From Virgibacillus_F sp049310925 (GTDB lineage: Bacteria; Bacillota; Bacilli; Bacillales; Amphibacillaceae), in assembly GCF_049310925.1 (NCBI RefSeq), contig NZ_JBMERP010000007.1, forward strand, positions 1 to 64,000: 64,000 nucleotides of DNA. The letters run 5' to 3'. Positions within the stretch are counted from its first letter, which is position 1; the number at the start of each line of letters is the position of its first letter. Positions 8,914-17,638 of this stretch are shown one piece after another. Made by a program: the position numbers and the translations under genes. The notes under the pieces are model-generated. The model ran no database searches. It was not told where the DNA came from and saw nothing but the letters and a program-made list of their open reading frames with translations.

Positions 8914-9884
8914 TTCACACCACCAGGGTCTGTAGCCATATCTTTCATTTGTATAATTTTGGTATCTGTATACTTCTTATTTTCTAAGACATTCTTAGTC
9001 TGGAGTTCTACCATCACCTCAACTGCCTTCGCACCCATTTCTTTTGGATATTGTGCGATTGTTGCATCAATAAAGCCTTCCTCAACAAGGTCCAGGGTTT
9101 CTGGTAGTACATCAAATGCAGTAATAAATATATCTTCATTCGGAGTGATTTCTCTTACAGCGTTCACAATACCAATTCCATCCAAAGCACTTGTACCAAT
9201 TAACGCATTCATTTTTGGATATTGTTTTAATAAACTATATGCAGCTTGAGTTGCACCTATCTCGGTGATATTTGATTCCCTGCTATCAACAATATGAATT
9301 CTCTCAAAAGATTCGACAGCATGTTTAAATCCCGCAATACGCTCCTGCTGGTTAATAGCGTCGAACCGTCCCGTTATAATCCCAACGTATTGATCCCCAA
9401 CTGTGTTCGTAATAATGCTTTTACCTGCTAACTGTCCAGCATAAAAATTGTCCGTACCGACGTAGACCTTCCGTTCACTTCTTTCAACATCTGTATCAAT
9501 CGTAATGATTGGAATACCTCGCTCAATTCCTTTATGTACTAAATCAATAAACCGTTGTCCTTCAATCCCCTGTGTAATAATTCCATCAACCTTAGCAGAA
9601 ATCATTCTGTCTAATAGTTTAAGCATTTTACTATTGTCGGCTTTCTTAGGCGCAACATATTCCAGGTAAACATCGTTTTCCTGTGCTGTCCGCTTCGCAC
9701 CCTGTTCGATTAATCGCCAATAATCGTTATCACTTTCCTCAGCAATCAAAGCGAAATGATACGCATAATCTTTAGAAGTAACCTGTTCAGGTGCAATATA
9801 AAACGTCTTATAACCATAAATAAACATCCCCACAGTACTAATCAGAAAAAAAACAGCACATATCGTAAACCCTAATATTTTCAT
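8910..9884 (-). CDS. Membrane-anchored sugar-binding sensor protein (XylFII-like third component)
   Basis: About 324 residues: a short positively charged N-terminus, one hydrophobic span (ILGFTICAVFFLISTVGMFI) with no lipobox cysteine, then a periplasmic-binding-protein domain of the ribose/LacI type (YHFALIAEESDNDYWRLIEQG, KVDGIITQGIEG, PIITIDTDVERS, GTSALDGIGIVNAV, TIAQYPKEMGAKAVEVM). It lacks an associated importer and is fused operonically to the kinase by a 4-base overlap. I know this arrangement from XylFII-LytS-YesN systems, where the binding protein signals through the kinase. The start is uncertain: ATG at 9884 or GTG at 9899; neither has well-spaced Shine-Dalgarno sequence. Confidence 0.82.
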   Translation of the reverse strand: MKILGFTICAVFFLISTVGMFIYGYKTFYIAPEQVTSKDYAYHFALIAEESDNDYWRLIEQGAKRTAQENDVYLEYVAPKKADNSKMLKLLDRMISAKVDGIITQGIEGQRFIDLVHKGIERGIPIITIDTDVERSERKVYVGTDNFYAGQLAGKSIITNTVGDQYVGIITGRFDAINQQERIAGFKHAVESFERIHIVDSRESNITEIGATQAAYSLLKQYPKMNALIGTSALDGIGIVNAVREITPNEDIFITAFDVLPETLDLVEEGFIDATIAQYPKEMGAKAVEVMVELQTKNVLENKKYTDTKIIQMKDMATDPGGVK

Positions 9885-10016
9885 CGCGGTGCCTGTCACT
9901 CCCCGGTTTTTGTCGAATAAAAAAACCCCAACATACCTATTATTAATTGGTTTCTATACAGTATACCTTAACGTAGTATGAATACAATATCCGTTATTAA
10001 AGTTAATTTATAATGT

Positions 10017-10038
10017 GTTATACTACAACTAGTATAAC
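10017..10038. promoter_or_regulatory. Perfect dyad operator over the ROK regulator promoter
   Basis: GTTATACTA and its exact complement TAGTATAAC are separated by CAAC. The left arm contains TATACT (10019-10024), the likely -10 box of the ROK gene that starts at 10061. The position implies autorepression; the same region could also influence the divergent sensor operon. Confidence 0.6.
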
Positions 10039-10060
10039 GTGAAAGTTAGGAGAACACTAC

Positions 10061-11263
10061 ATGCAGCACGGAAGCTTTCAATGGATGAAATCACTAAATA
10101 AATCAATTATATTAAACAAAATCAGGCTAAGCCAACCGATTTCAAGAGCACAAATTGCAAAAGACACCAACCTAACTCCCCCGACTGTCAGTACTATTGT
10201 AAAAGAATTGCTCGTTGAAGGGATAGTGCTGGAAAGTAGGCTTGGGACTTCACAGGGTGGAAGAAAGCCTACCATGCTGGTAATCAACCATAACAATTTT
10301 TACATAATCGGAATTGATGCAGGTCCAAAGAATATTACAGTGGTATTAGCAGATCTCTCGGGGGAAATTGCCGATAGAGCATCATATGAAATTGATTCTA
10401 CTATTACAGCTACCCAGTTTATTCAGCTGTTAAAGCGTAGTGCAGAAAATCTGATTAACATGCACAGCAAGCAAACAGGTAAGATCATTGGTATAGGAGT
10501 TGCTATGCATGGCGTAATCGAGATTGAAACAGGTGTTGCAATTATTGCACCGAATTTAGATCTGCATAACATCCCTATTAAACAGGAACTTGAAAATGAG
10601 TTTAACCTGACAGTGAAAGTAGAAAATGATGCACGAGCAATGGCACTTGGTGAAGCATGGTTTGGAGATAGTAAGAATGCAAAAAGCTTATTAGCTTTGA
10701 ACATTGGCCAGGGTGTCGGTGCAGGCTTTATTATAGACAGTAAACTGTATCATGGTGCATTTGATCTTGCTGGAGAAGTTGGTCATATGACGATTGATAT
10801 TCATGGAAAAAAGTGTGAGTGTGGAAATAACGGTTGTCTGCAAACAGTCGCATCCGGCCCCGCGATAGCTTCAAGAGCCATGGCATCCATACAGAACTCT
10901 AGTATCCTATTTGGGTTAATTAACGGCAATCCTGCAAAAACAAATGGCGAACTCGTTTATCAGGCTGCATTGGCAGGAGATAAAAAATGTGTAACTATCC
11001 TGCAAGAAGCTGGCGTATCAATTGGAGTTGGCTTAACGAATTTAATTCACATTGTCAATCCTGAGAAGATTGTGATTGGAGGCGGTGTCTCAAAAGCAGA
11101 AAAATACCTGTTACCTTCTATTAAAAAAGCAATCCAAACAAGGGCATTAACCGAAAGGGCCAAGCAAACAGAAATCTCCATTTCGAGATTAGGGGACGAC
11201 GCTACTGTGTTAGGTGCAATCGCTCTCTTGCTTGTCGAAATGTTTGAGTCATCACAGCTTTAA
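10061..11263 (+). CDS. ROK-family transcriptional repressor (XylR/NagC type)
   Basis: A 400-residue repressor. Residues 1-75 are a winged helix-turn-helix (ISRAQIAKDTNLTPPTVSTIVKELL then GTSQGGRKPTML), followed by a ROK sugar-binding domain with IGIDAGPKNI, GVGAGFIIDSKLYHG, GEVGHMTID, the zinc site CECGNNGCLQT and IVIGGG. The ATG has TTAGGAG nine bases upstream. It is divergent from the sensor operon and sits next to the convergent galactose genes, so either group may be its target. A perfect dyad lies on its own promoter. The inducer sugar cannot be read from sequence; xylR is the usual automatic name but no xylose genes are present. Confidence 0.88.
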   Translation: MQHGSFQWMKSLNKSIILNKIRLSQPISRAQIAKDTNLTPPTVSTIVKELLVEGIVLESRLGTSQGGRKPTMLVINHNNFYIIGIDAGPKNITVVLADLSGEIADRASYEIDSTITATQFIQLLKRSAENLINMHSKQTGKIIGIGVAMHGVIEIETGVAIIAPNLDLHNIPIKQELENEFNLTVKVENDARAMALGEAWFGDSKNAKSLLALNIGQGVGAGFIIDSKLYHGAFDLAGEVGHMTIDIHGKKCECGNNGCLQTVASGPAIASRAMASIQNSSILFGLINGNPAKTNGELVYQAALAGDKKCVTILQEAGVSIGVGLTNLIHIVNPEKIVIGGGVSKAEKYLLPSIKKAIQTRALTERAKQTEISISRLGDDATVLGAIALLLVEMFESSQL

Positions 11264-11300
11264 GGCTGGTGGGCGGATTATGAAGGGTTTGACTGTAGTA

Positions 11301-11484
11301 CCGCAATTATCGCGCATCAACTAGACAAAATCGAGCACCAGATTGTTTTTCCGAGCACTGAACATGGAAAATCGAGCACCATAAGTTTGGTGCTCGATAA
11401 TTGTTGTTCAGTGCTCAATTTTCGTATTTGGTGCTCGGTTCTCGGCCGTGGGCGCTCGAAAATTCTAATCGGTGCGCGATTTTC
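11301..11484. repeat. Inverted array of about 21-nt units with TCGAGCACC core
   Basis: Between the convergent ROK repressor and galM, the motif TCGAGCAC recurs about every 20-22 bases on the plus strand (near 11311, 11331, 11352, 11373) and then in reverse complement (near 11389, 11410, 11431, 11452, 11472). The two halves form a large imperfect palindrome centred near 11384; the inner 28-base arms (11353-11380 and 11389-11416) differ at few positions. No gene fits. It may serve as a two-way terminator. Confidence 0.75.
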
Positions 11485-11546
11485 ATCCACCCCTGCCCCT
11501 CCCACCGGTTGATCAACAATTTAACCCCTACTCACCCCACAGTTCA

Positions 11547-12593
11547 CTAATCGATCAATCCAAATTGAAAAGTTGTTGTATAGTAATATACTTCACCTTT
11601 ATTCAGAATACATGTAGGAAACCCGTCACCATGGAGAGAAGCTGGAGAGGCCTGTGTTTCAAAACATACGCCTAAATGTTTACCAGATTTCCCTTCTGCC
11701 AGTTCATGCTGATCATCAAGCCCATTTCCTGAATAAACTACCACGCCAGGCTGGTCAGTTTTGATGGACATTTTTCGACCACTGGTGAAATCTTTTACAA
11801 CAACTTCAGCATCACTCTTTTTATCAAAAATAAAATAATGGTCATAACCATTGCTGGCTATTTTATTTTGCTCACAATCTGATACACTTCCATCTTTTAA
11901 CAGTCGGCCTTTACGAAAATCAAATACACTATCAGCAACACGAAGCTTTTTTCCGGTCGGAATTAACGCCTCATCCAATTCTAGAAATTCACAGCTGTCC
12001 AGCGTAACATGATGGTCCAATATAGTGTCCCGGAGGTTTCCACTTAAATTGAAATATGTATGATTCGTTGCAGTCAAAGCTGTTTTTTTGTCAGCCTCAC
12101 CTTGGTATGTAATTGAAAAGTTATTGCTGTTGTCCAAGGTATAAATAACTTTCATTTCTAAATTTCCGGGATAGCCGTCTTCTTCATCTGCAATAAAATG
12201 AGAGAGAATTAGCCCTGCCTTACCCTCCTGTTTAAAAGTTTCAACATCCCAAACCACTTGATGAAAACCTTTATCTCCACTATGTAATTGATTCTTTCCA
12301 TCATTTGCTTGAAGCTGATATACATGCTCGTCGAGTGTAAATGAGGCGTCCTCCACCCTACCAGCAACTCTTCCGATTAACGCTCCAAAAAAATTAGGGT
12401 TACTAATGTAGTCCGCATAGTCACGATAGCCTAAAACAACATTTTCAACATTACCGGATTGATCGGGAGTTAGAATTTTGGTAATTACGCCACCATAATT
12501 CAAACAACTTACTTCCATTCCATTGTCGTTTACTAATGTAAACTCCTCCCATGATACTTTTTTCACCGAAATTTCCCGCTGCCTAATTTCCAA
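11547..12593 (-). CDS. galM: Aldose 1-epimerase (mutarotase)
   Basis: About 348 residues that interconvert alpha and beta anomers of galactose or glucose before GalK. Family motifs are visible: NYGGVITKILTPD, NVVLGYRDYADY, FFGALIGRVAGR, QLHSGDKGFHQVVW (catalytic His), TATNHTYFNLSG, and the late GVVVYSGNGLD and CFETQASPAS with the catalytic Glu. I choose TTG at 12593 because AAGGAG lies seven bases before it, inside the end of galT; the ATG at 12611 has no such site. It is the last gene of the galK-galE-galT-galM run. Confidence 0.92.
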   Translation of the reverse strand: MEIRQREISVKKVSWEEFTLVNDNGMEVSCLNYGGVITKILTPDQSGNVENVVLGYRDYADYISNPNFFGALIGRVAGRVEDASFTLDEHVYQLQANDGKNQLHSGDKGFHQVVWDVETFKQEGKAGLILSHFIADEEDGYPGNLEMKVIYTLDNSNNFSITYQGEADKKTALTATNHTYFNLSGNLRDTILDHHVTLDSCEFLELDEALIPTGKKLRVADSVFDFRKGRLLKDGSVSDCEQNKIASNGYDHYFIFDKKSDAEVVVKDFTSGRKMSIKTDQPGVVVYSGNGLDDQHELAEGKSGKHLGVCFETQASPASLHGDGFPTCILNKGEVYYYTTTFQFGLID

Positions 12594-12597
12594 GATG

Positions 12598-14097
12598 TCA
12601 CTCCTTTTCATTCAACGTATTGATAAACTTTCTAAAAGCCTTTTGTCCATCTGGGGTTTGTTTAAATACTCCAGCATCTTCTAATACACGCGTGAATTTT
12701 TTACCAACCTCATCGTGCAAAATACTATCTATATTTTTATATGTAGCTGTTGATCTGTATTTTATTTTTAAATACTGTGCCCATTCCATGTGATAATCTG
12801 TTACTGTTGTTGTTTCACCTAGTATAAATGATTTTATTTCTTTTAATTCTCCCATTAACCTGGCGGGTAAAACAGCGAGCCCCATGACTTCGATTAAGCC
12901 AATGTTTTCTTTCTTTATGTGGTGCACATCTTGATGTGGATGAAAAATCCCAAATGGATGCTGCTTTGTGGTTCGGTTATTACGAAGAACAAGATCGATT
13001 TCCATTTTTTCATCAATAAACCTTGCAATCGGTGTGATCGTGTTGTGTGGTGTTTCATTTGAAAAAGCCTTGATCTCCACAGATTCATCACTATATGTTT
13101 GCCAATGCTTTAAAATATGAGTTGCTGCATCAACGACTTCCGTTCTATTTTCTCCCTTTAGACGAATAACAGACATCGGCCACCTAATAACAGATGCCCT
13201 TACTTGTTTAAAGTCATTTAATGAAAATGCAAATGCCTCACGCGCATGAACCATGGCAAAACCATACCGACCGCCCTGGTAATGGTCGTGACTTAGTATG
13301 GAACCACCGACGATAGGTAAATCGGCGTTCGATCCCATAAAATAGTGGGGGAATTTCGCCACAAATGCTGTTAATCGATCAAACGTCCCTCTGTCCAGTT
13401 TCATGTCACGGTGCTCTTTGGCAAACAAAATACTATGTTCATTGTAATACATATATGGCGAATACTGCAGATACCAGTTTTCTCCCTGCAAAGGTACACC
13501 GATTATCCTGTGATTGGACCTGGACGGGTGCCCTGTCCGCCCTACGTACCCTTCATTTTCTCTACATAACAAGCAGGTGGGGTAACTAATTGGCTGCTTT
13601 ATTTCTCGTTCCCGTTTCAATTGTTGGGGGTCCTTTTCAGGTTTTGACAGGTTAATGGTAATGTCCAGGACACCGTATTCTGTTTCTGATTTAAAATGAA
13701 TATTATTGCTTAGTCGCTTCATTTGGATATAGTTACTATTTTTACTCAACTCGTAAAAATAATCCGTAGCGCTTTTGGGAGACTTCTGGTACAACAGATT
13801 AAACTGTTCATTTATAAGTGAAGGCTTTGACAAAAAACAATTCATAATTTTAGCTGAAAGTATATCTTTTTCATCCAATACATCATCAATAACATCTTTG
13901 CTAACCGCAAAATCAACTATCAATTCCAGCAAATCGGGAATAGACAACTCGGTCTTGACTGGCTCTGCATCTTTAAAATCATTCAGTTGCAAAAGACCAA
14001 TCACTTGGTTGCGAACATAAATAACGTCACCTTGTTCAATTAATTTTTTCTCTAATCCCTTGGCAATTAGCTGTGATACGATCGAATAGATATCCAT
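12598..14097 (-). CDS. galT: Galactose-1-phosphate uridylyltransferase, Firmicute (GalT2) type
   Basis: A 499-residue protein of the long Firmicute class, about 150 residues longer than the E. coli enzyme. It transfers UMP from UDP-glucose to galactose-1-phosphate. Visible landmarks are PTCLLCRENEGYVGR, the ENWYLQYSPYMYYNEHSILF stretch, GGSILSHDHYQGGRYGFAM with the active-site histidines, and FGIFHPHQDVHHIKKENIGLIEVMGLAVLP. It starts three bases after the galE stop. Together with galK and galE it completes the Leloir pathway. Confidence 0.95.
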   Translation of the reverse strand: MDIYSIVSQLIAKGLEKKLIEQGDVIYVRNQVIGLLQLNDFKDAEPVKTELSIPDLLELIVDFAVSKDVIDDVLDEKDILSAKIMNCFLSKPSLINEQFNLLYQKSPKSATDYFYELSKNSNYIQMKRLSNNIHFKSETEYGVLDITINLSKPEKDPQQLKREREIKQPISYPTCLLCRENEGYVGRTGHPSRSNHRIIGVPLQGENWYLQYSPYMYYNEHSILFAKEHRDMKLDRGTFDRLTAFVAKFPHYFMGSNADLPIVGGSILSHDHYQGGRYGFAMVHAREAFAFSLNDFKQVRASVIRWPMSVIRLKGENRTEVVDAATHILKHWQTYSDESVEIKAFSNETPHNTITPIARFIDEKMEIDLVLRNNRTTKQHPFGIFHPHQDVHHIKKENIGLIEVMGLAVLPARLMGELKEIKSFILGETTTVTDYHMEWAQYLKIKYRSTATYKNIDSILHDEVGKKFTRVLEDAGVFKQTPDGQKAFRKFINTLNEKE

Positions 14098-14100
14098 TTG

Positions 14101-15102
14101 CTATAACACCTCATGAGGTCGATACCCATTAGGATGTGTATTATGCCAAACCCAGGCATCTGTTATTATTTTATTAATGCACAAGCGCGATGGACGCCAC
14201 TTTAGAATTCGTTTGGCTTTTTCAGATGATGCTATTAACACACTTGGATCGCCTTTTCGTCTAGGGCCAATTGTAACTGGTATTTCTTCTCCCGTTACCA
14301 CTCGGGCAGAATTAATAATCTCTCTAACAGAAAAGCCCTGGCTGCTGCCCAGATTAAAAATGTCGCTCTCCCCGCCTTCCTTTAAATAAGTGAGAGCCAG
14401 CAAATGGGCATCGATTAGGTCTTCTACATGTACATAATCTCTAATACATGTTCCGTCCTTCGTATCATAATCGTCACCAAAAATCGTTATGCTTTCCCTT
14501 TGCCCTAACGCAGTTTGTAAAACTAATGGTACTAGATGCGACTCAGGGGTGTGATCCTCCCCGATTCTTCCAGATTCTATGGCTCCTGCCACATTAAAGT
14601 AACGCAAAGAAACAAACTTGATTCCATATGCCTGGTCACACCATTTCATTATTTTTTCCATAGTTAATTTTGTTTCACCATAGGCGTTAGTTGGATTTGT
14701 TGGCTCGCTTTCAGTAATAGGTATAACGTTAGGTTCACCATACGTCGCTGCTGTTGAGGAAAATACAATTTGCTTAACGTCATATTCATTCATAACCTGT
14801 AGCAAAATCTGTGTGCCATACACATTGTTACCAAAATACTTTAGTGGATTTTCCATTGATTCACCAACAAGCGAATTGGCAGCAAAATGAATGACAGAAT
14901 CGATTGTTTCTTTTTCAAATACTTCTCGCAAAAAATCTACTTCCCGAATATCTCCCTGATAGAATGTTACGTCCTGATGAACTGCCTTCCGATGTCCAGT
15001 TTCGAGATTATCAACGACCACCACATCCTGGCCTTGTTCCATTAATTGACAAACTGCATGTGAACCAATATATCCTGCTCCACCTAAAACTAATACACGC
15101 AT
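14101..15102 (-). CDS. galE: UDP-glucose 4-epimerase
   Basis: About 333 residues of the extended SDR fold. It has the NAD-binding GGAGYIGSHAV at the N-terminus, HFAANSLVGESMENPLKYF, catalytic SSTAATYGEP and the Tyr-x3-Lys motif in NAYGETKLTMEKIM, then RYFNVAGA and GTCIRDYVHVEDLIDAH. It regenerates UDP-glucose from UDP-galactose. AAGGAG is seven bases before the ATG at 15102. It lies directly behind galK with almost no gap. Confidence 0.96.
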   Translation of the reverse strand: MRVLVLGGAGYIGSHAVCQLMEQGQDVVVVDNLETGHRKAVHQDVTFYQGDIREVDFLREVFEKETIDSVIHFAANSLVGESMENPLKYFGNNVYGTQILLQVMNEYDVKQIVFSSTAATYGEPNVIPITESEPTNPTNAYGETKLTMEKIMKWCDQAYGIKFVSLRYFNVAGAIESGRIGEDHTPESHLVPLVLQTALGQRESITIFGDDYDTKDGTCIRDYVHVEDLIDAHLLALTYLKEGGESDIFNLGSSQGFSVREIINSARVVTGEEIPVTIGPRRKGDPSVLIASSEKAKRILKWRPSRLCINKIITDAWVWHNTHPNGYRPHEVL

Positions 15103-15106
15103 CAAA

Positions 15107-16285
15107 TCACTCCTTCAGTACTATTTCTCTCGCACCATCACTAATTGTTGGTAAATAAAAAGTAGCATCATAACCTATTTGATCATTGTAAATCCGGTTA
15201 ACATTTTCCTTAAAATCGTCTACTTTTCCCTTTAGCACAAGTGCAATCGCACACCCACCAAATCCAGCTCCAGTCATTCTAGCCCCAAGGACCCCCGGTT
15301 GCTGCCATGCTGCTTCGACTATTGTATCAAGCTCTACCCCCGTTACCTGATAGTCATTCTTTAGTGATTGATGGGATTCATTCATTAACTGACCAAACGA
15401 TTGTAAATCACATTCTTTTAAAACCTCAAGCGCTTTTATTGTTCGAGCATTTTCATAAACAGCATGATTTGCTCGTTTTCTATCAACCTCATTATCTATC
15501 AAATAGCGATGTTGTTCAAATTGATCGGTCGTTAATTCACCTAGCGTTGTTATATTTAAACTTCTTTGCAAATCACTCAGTGCGCGTTCACACGCTAGCC
15601 TTCGCTCATTATACGCAGAACCAGCAAGCTCTCGCCTTTTATTTGTATGAATGATTACAATGACATAATCCTCAAGTTGAAGTGGTGCATACTCAAATGC
15701 CAGTGTCTTGCAATCTAATAAAATAGCATGATCCTTCTTGCCTTTGCCTATCGCAAATTGATCCATAATTCCACTTTGCACACCTATGTACTTATTTTCA
15801 ACCAATTGACCCAGCTGAATCATCCGTATACGATCAATTTCAAGCAGGTAAAGATTTTCCATGACTACACCAGTTACCATTTCAATCGACGCTGACGACG
15901 ATAAGCCGGCACCATTGGGGATGTCACCAAAATAAAGAATGTCAGCACCAGTTGTAATCGAATGGCCTTCATTTTTCAAAAATCGGATCATTCCTTTTGG
16001 ATAATTCGCCCATGCTTGACTCTCCTGGTAATCAAGATCAGAAAGCTTACATTCCATTACACCCAGCTCTGGAAAATTCATTGAATAGAATCGAAGCGCG
16101 TCGTCTTTCCTCTTCGCTGCCACGGCGTATGTTCCAAAGGAGATTGCAGCAGGAAATACATTTCCACCATTATAATCGGTATGCTCCCCAATTAAATTTA
16201 TGCGTCCAGGTGCAAAGAATACTCTCGGATCAACTTGTCTATTAAAGATAACGGCAAACTTCTTTTTTAACCTGCTTATATCCAT
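15107..16285 (-). CDS. galK: Galactokinase
   Basis: A 392-residue GHMP kinase that phosphorylates galactose at C1. It shows the galactokinase signature GRINLIGEHTDYNGG (about residues 27-41), the ATP loop IPNGAGLSSSASIEM and the third motif GARMTGAGFGGCAI. Length is as usual for GalK. The ATG has a strong TAGGAGGG site. It is the first gene of the galactose operon, with an A/T-rich dyad and a possible promoter directly upstream. Confidence 0.97.
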   Translation of the reverse strand: MDISRLKKKFAVIFNRQVDPRVFFAPGRINLIGEHTDYNGGNVFPAAISFGTYAVAAKRKDDALRFYSMNFPELGVMECKLSDLDYQESQAWANYPKGMIRFLKNEGHSITTGADILYFGDIPNGAGLSSSASIEMVTGVVMENLYLLEIDRIRMIQLGQLVENKYIGVQSGIMDQFAIGKGKKDHAILLDCKTLAFEYAPLQLEDYVIVIIHTNKRRELAGSAYNERRLACERALSDLQRSLNITTLGELTTDQFEQHRYLIDNEVDRKRANHAVYENARTIKALEVLKECDLQSFGQLMNESHQSLKNDYQVTGVELDTIVEAAWQQPGVLGARMTGAGFGGCAIALVLKGKVDDFKENVNRIYNDQIGYDATFYLPTISDGAREIVLKE

Positions 16286-16317
16286 AAAAACCCTCCTACA
16301 TACGTGTTGAAAAAAAC

Positions 16318-16365
16318 TTAATTAATTTAATTAATTATCTATATGTAGTTTACTCTTTTTATCAA
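16318..16365 (-). promoter_or_regulatory. Candidate galK promoter with A/T-only dyad
   Basis: On the minus strand TTGATA (16360-16365) is followed after 16-18 bases by overlapping TATAGA/TAGATA -10 candidates. Just downstream is an A/T-only palindromic run of TTAATTAA units (16318-16337). Its position fits an operator, perhaps for the ROK repressor, although it differs from the dyad at 10017. Confidence 0.4.
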
Positions 16366-16388
16366 TGGAATACAATACGTTCCCAGAC

Positions 16389-17345
16389 CTATTTATGTGA
16401 AACAATCAGTGTAGCTTTTCCAGACAATTGACACGTTTTAACAGTGGAGGGCAATACAAAGTGATTCCCTTTTTCGATGGAAAACTTCTCATTGTCAATC
16501 GCAATCACTCCCTTGCCTTCTATTACACTAACCTGCAAAAAGTCCTGCGTTAGTTTTTTCATCACTTTACCATCTAATTCCCAAAGATAGACGGTGAAAT
16601 ATTTCTCCCTAACCAACGTCTTTTCCATTAAGCCATCTATTATCTTCACATGACCATCCGCTTTATAGACCTGATGTGGCACCAAAGTCACTTCTTTTGC
16701 CCGTTCCAGATGTAATGCTCTCGTTTTACCATCTGCATCAACTCGGTCATAGTCGTACACACGGTAAGTAATATCAGAGCTTTGTTGTGTCTCCAATATA
16801 ACAATTCCTTTTCCAATAGCATGAATTGTACCACTTGGAACATGGATAAAATCACCAGCATTTACTTTCACACGCTTCAGTAATTTACTCCATTCATTTT
16901 GATCAATCATATTTCCTAATTCTTGCCTGGTTTTGGCATGATGGCCCAGAATTATTTCCGAATTAGGATCTGCATTTAGGACATACCAGCACTCGGTTTT
17001 TCCATATGGTTGTCCTTCTATTTCAGTAGCAAATATATCATCCGGATGGACCTGGACTGATAAATCGGCGTTGGCGTCAAGTATCTTGACCAGCAATGGA
17101 TAATCTTCACTATCAGATTCTTTCCTGTTAAATAATTCCCCGTGTTCATTCCAGGCATCGGCTAATGTTTTTCCTTCTAGCGGACCATTTAGTATTACAC
17201 TTGGTCCGTTAGAATGAGCTGAAATCACCCAAGCCTCACCAATTTTCGAATGTGGGATGTCGTACTTGTATTCCGTTAGTAATTTTTGACCACCCCATAT
17301 TCTTTCCTTAAAAACGGGCTGTAAAAAGATTGGTTTATTGTACAC
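16389..17345 (-). CDS. manA: Mannose-6-phosphate isomerase, class I
   Basis: A 318-residue zinc-dependent cupin enzyme interconverting mannose-6-phosphate and fructose-6-phosphate. The short Firmicute form is indicated by length and by FLQPVFKERIWGGQKLL, PLLVKILDANADLSVQVHPDD, KTECWYVLNADP and the metal-site HVPSGTIHAIGKGIVILE. The start is GTG at 17345 with GGGGGGA seven bases upstream. It is transcribed toward galK but about 100 bases away, so it may be an independent unit. Its presence supports mannose among the sugars handled here. Confidence 0.94.
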   Translation of the reverse strand: MYNKPIFLQPVFKERIWGGQKLLTEYKYDIPHSKIGEAWVISAHSNGPSVILNGPLEGKTLADAWNEHGELFNRKESDSEDYPLLVKILDANADLSVQVHPDDIFATEIEGQPYGKTECWYVLNADPNSEIILGHHAKTRQELGNMIDQNEWSKLLKRVKVNAGDFIHVPSGTIHAIGKGIVILETQQSSDITYRVYDYDRVDADGKTRALHLERAKEVTLVPHQVYKADGHVKIIDGLMEKTLVREKYFTVYLWELDGKVMKKLTQDFLQVSVIEGKGVIAIDNEKFSIEKGNHFVLPSTVKTCQLSGKATLIVSHK

Positions 17346-17396
17346 TTTGATCCCCCCAATTTAATAGGTTTTTGTTCAATTTTATTATACATCTAT

Positions 17397-17636
17397 TTGA
17401 CAACTTAATAAATTATAAATACAATTCTATTTTCTGATTTTGGATGAATCCGATTGAGAAAGTTATTATAGCTGGTCTGAAAATAAAGGGGAGATTTTTT
17501 CTCCCTTCAAGCTGTCGGAAACCCTCTCGACAAGGGCAGTTTATGCGGATTGGCCGAAGTTCACAGATAAGCTGCTGAAGTTCACAATTGCACACAATTA
17601 AAAGAGAGACAAGCTAATCAGCTTGCCTCTCTTTTT
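17397..17636 (+). ncRNA. Orphan transcript candidate: strong promoter to terminator with no gene
   Basis: A near-consensus promoter points rightward: TTGACA (17397-17402), exactly 17 bases, TACAAT (17420-17425). About 210 bases later there is an intrinsic terminator (arms 17600-17615 and 17620-17636, then T-run). No credible reading frame lies between. The segment has a small GGGGAGA/TCTCCC hairpin and two copies of GAAGTTCACA 18 bases apart (near 17553 and 17577). It may be a small RNA, or the leader left when the adjacent ROK gene lost its 5' half. Confidence 0.4.
17600..17636 (+). terminator. Intrinsic terminator
   Basis: A stem of about 16 bp with one mismatch (17600-17615 with 17620-17636) and a four-base loop is followed by T residues on the plus strand. 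It lies immediately before the decayed ROK gene. Confidence 0.75.
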
Positions 17637-17638
17637 AA

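Noticed and set aside
10061..11263. Calling the ROK repressor a xylose regulator
   Set aside because: No xylose isomerase, xylulokinase or xylosidase is present; the neighbours are galactose and hexose genes.
11301..11484. CRISPR array
   Set aside because: Units are only about 21 nt, variable, change orientation at the centre and have no spacers of uniform length or cas genes.
11317..11505. A 62-codon minus-strand frame
   Set aside because: It is a by-product of the GAGCAC repeat array.
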